Source of the DNA: Candidatus Bathyarchaeota archaeon
Lineage (GTDB): Archaea; Thermoproteota; Bathyarchaeia; TCS64
DNA length: 7,575 bases
Assembly (NCBI GenBank): GCA_030608725.1
Contig: JAUWDP010000044.1
Location: forward strand, 1-7,575
Reading direction: 5' to 3'
The notes beneath the pieces are model-generated. The model ran no database searches and was not told the origin of the DNA. It saw only the letters and a list, made by a program, of their open reading frames with translations. The translations under genes and the position numbers were made by a program. The stretch's first letter is position 1; each line of letters starts with the position of its first letter. Shown here piece after piece: positions 6,717-7,575 of the stretch.

Positions 6717-7001
6717 TTACTCCTTTTCGGTGATCTTTACCAATTCAGCAGCGATCTCCTTGATGCTCCTTCCCTCGGTCTCGATGCCGAGTTTTCTAGC
6801 TGCCTCAAGTATTGCCTCCCTCTCCTCTTCCTCCTTCGTCTTGGTATGGCTTTCTACGTATTTCGCTGGCTCTTTGGACGCTGTAGAGTACTCCCTGACC
6901 GCGGATCCCATTGATCGTGCTAGCTCGGGGAGCTTTTTTCCACCGAATAGAAGTAATACGATAAAGAAGATTACTATTAACTCTGTACCTCCGGGCAACA
7001 T
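6717..7001 (-). CDS. tatA: Twin-arginine translocase subunit TatA
   Basis: TatA oligomerises at TatC-substrate complexes to form the passage for folded proteins. The 94-residue protein has the standard plan: a very short N-terminus, one membrane helix (about 8-19), the FGGKKLPEL hinge (19-27), an amphipathic helix to about residue 47, and a charged tail. A polar residue at the start of the membrane helix (Glu7) takes the place of E. coli Gln8. The tail is acidic at 57-60 and ends in a predicted helical segment, ARKLGIETEGRS followed by KEIAAELVK (68-89), which looks like a small folded unit. No separate TatB is present in the window, as is usual for minimal archaeal systems. The ATG at 7001 is forced from upstream by an in-frame TGA at 7010-7008. 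No ribosome-binding site is seen, so the mRNA may be almost leaderless. It is followed by tatC. Confidence 0.95.
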   Translation of the reverse strand: MLPGGTELIVIFFIVLLLFGGKKLPELARSMGSAVREYSTASKEPAKYVESHTKTKEEEEREAILEAARKLGIETEGRSIKEIAAELVKITEKE

Positions 7002-7030
7002 CGTGGTTCATTATTTCTTTAATGGGCATG

Positions 7031-7037
7031 TTAAAAA
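7031..7037 (-). promoter_or_regulatory. Candidate TATA box for the tatA-tatC operon
   Basis: TTTTTAA on the minus strand, centred about 33 nt before the tatA ATG. Initiation about 25 nt downstream would leave a leader of only about 8 nt, which fits the lack of a Shine-Dalgarno sequence. The same T-run could instead help end transcription coming from the right-hand gene. Confidence 0.35.
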
Positions 7038-7047
7038 CATTGCCGAT

Positions 7048-7197
7048 GCGCGCGCGTGAATGATGTTATGATATCAGCACCCATAGGGAAAATAATGTAA
7101 TGAATTTTGTATATTCGAGTGCGCCATAGTGCGCCCGCGCGTGTGTCCGAGTTTCTTATTTGTTGGACAGGGGCTTGTCCATGAATTCTGCGCGCGC
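7048..7197. other. Cluster of alternating GC runs with a 10-bp-spaced direct repeat
   Basis: Three alternating GC runs lie within 150 bp: 7048-7056 (9 bases), 7136-7141 (6) and 7190-7197 (8). The first two are in the intergenic region before tatA; the third is inside the right-hand gene near its 3' end. AGTGCGCC occurs twice in direct orientation at 7118-7125 and 7128-7135, one helical turn apart. The spacer is otherwise AT-rich. The function is unknown; a regulator site or a Z-DNA-prone tract are possible readings. Confidence 0.4.
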
Positions 7198-7575
7198 ATT
7201 GATCCAGTCTCTGTGGTCTCCCTCGTACCACCCCTTCTCGACAGTGAAGGCATGGCCCATGTAGACGACATGGGAGAGGGCTACCTTTCTGGCTATGGCC
7301 ATGACGTTGAGCTTGTACTGCTCCGTGGCGGCCTCGCTGACGTCAAGCCCCGTCTTCGCAGCAGCCACGGCGATGTTGGGGTCCACCGGTCGGAGCATAA
7401 TGCTGCCTCCGGTACCTGGTGAGGCCTTGTAGTACCTCCCGTCACCTCCCATGACTATGCCCAGCCTCTGGAGCTCAGCCACAGGTAGCTCACGGGAGCT
7501 GTAAGTTCCTCCAGGGATCTGGATCTGACCAGGTTGGACCTCTGTAGCCCCCTCCCTTAGGGTAACCTTATCAGG
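7156..7575 (-). CDS. 3' part of an unrecognised gene (5' end outside the window)
   Basis: The last 139 codons of a gene whose start lies beyond the right edge. The frame is open from base 7575 to TAA at 7158-7156. The first visible residues are PDKVTLREGATEVQPG, followed by a glycine- and proline-rich stretch containing IPGGTYSSREL and GGDGRYYK. The rest is more helical and ends WYEGDHRDWINARAEF plus a short tail. A GTG at 7482 falls inside the frame, but coding sense clearly continues upstream of it. There is no membrane segment or metal-binding motif. I do not recognise the family. The compact beta-like then helical arrangement could be a viral or structural protein domain, but nothing here proves that. 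It reads in the same direction as tatA, with 154 bp between stop and start, and is probably a separate unit. Confidence 0.8.
   Translation of the reverse strand, partial: PDKVTLREGATEVQPGQIQIPGGTYSSRELPVAELQRLGIVMGGDGRYYKASPGTGGSIMLRPVDPNIAVAAAKTGLDVSEAATEQYKLNVMAIARKVALSHVVYMGHAFTVEKGWYEGDHRDWINARAEFMDKPLSNK

Noticed and set aside
6805..7029. Minus-strand frame starting MPIKEIMNH, overlapping tatA in another frame
   Set aside because: It shares bases with the clearly conserved TatA frame and loses protein character after a few residues; its second ATG at 7011 is also in this shadow frame.
7165..7180. Small hairpin GGACA-ggggct-TGTCC
   Set aside because: It is inside the coding end of the right-hand gene, has only five perfect pairs, and no T-run follows, so a terminator is not supported.
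7031..7271. Minus-strand frames of 65 and 66 codons over the intergenic region and right-hand gene
   Set aside because: They cross the stop of the better-supported right-hand gene in other frames and have Arg/Thr-rich sequences with no motif.
7480..7482. GTG as the start of the right-hand gene
   Set aside because: The same frame stays open without a stop to the window edge, and residues before it look like genuine protein, so the codon is taken as internal Val.

Overview
The window looks like chromosomal DNA from an archaeon. The evidence is a true FtsZ, a TatA-TatC pair of archaeal type (TatC with the TPDPTPF signature), Shine-Dalgarno sequences close to the archaeal GGTGATC pattern (before the CBS gene and tatC), short AT-rich TATA-like elements 30-50 nt upstream of starts, and oligo-T ends. 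FtsZ argues against ESCRT-only lineages such as Sulfolobales. I cannot assign the lineage further from sequence reading alone.

Layout, left to right. (1) 1-91, minus strand: 5' end of an unrecognised gene that overlaps the stop of the gene before it. (2) 81-3701, minus: a 1206-residue protein made almost entirely of 26 complete tetratricopeptide repeats in an exceptionally regular 40-residue register. (3) 3702-3879: intergenic, with two AT-rich palindromes and a candidate promoter for the TPR gene. (4) 3880-4353, minus: a small two-CBS-domain protein. (5) 4354-4607: divergent promoter region between the CBS gene and ftsZ. (6) 4608-5747, plus: ftsZ with an unusual lysine-rich tail. (7) 5748-5838: convergent intergenic region with an oligo-T terminator. 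(8) 5839-6684 and 6717-7001, minus: tatC and tatA in the order tatA-tatC, a minimal Tat translocase. (9) 7002-7155: intergenic, with alternating GC runs and a short direct repeat. (10) 7156-7575, minus: 3' part of an unrecognised gene running off the right edge.

Four units can be inferred: TPR gene plus left-edge gene (overlapping, probably translationally coupled); the CBS gene alone or read through into the TPR gene; ftsZ alone; and tatA-tatC. The known parts are cell division (FtsZ) and export of folded proteins (Tat). The least described part is the long TPR scaffold with its coupled downstream gene. It has no recognisable enzymatic domain, so it is probably a protein-binding platform whose partner may be the truncated left-edge gene. 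No mobile element, CRISPR array, tRNA or rRNA was seen.
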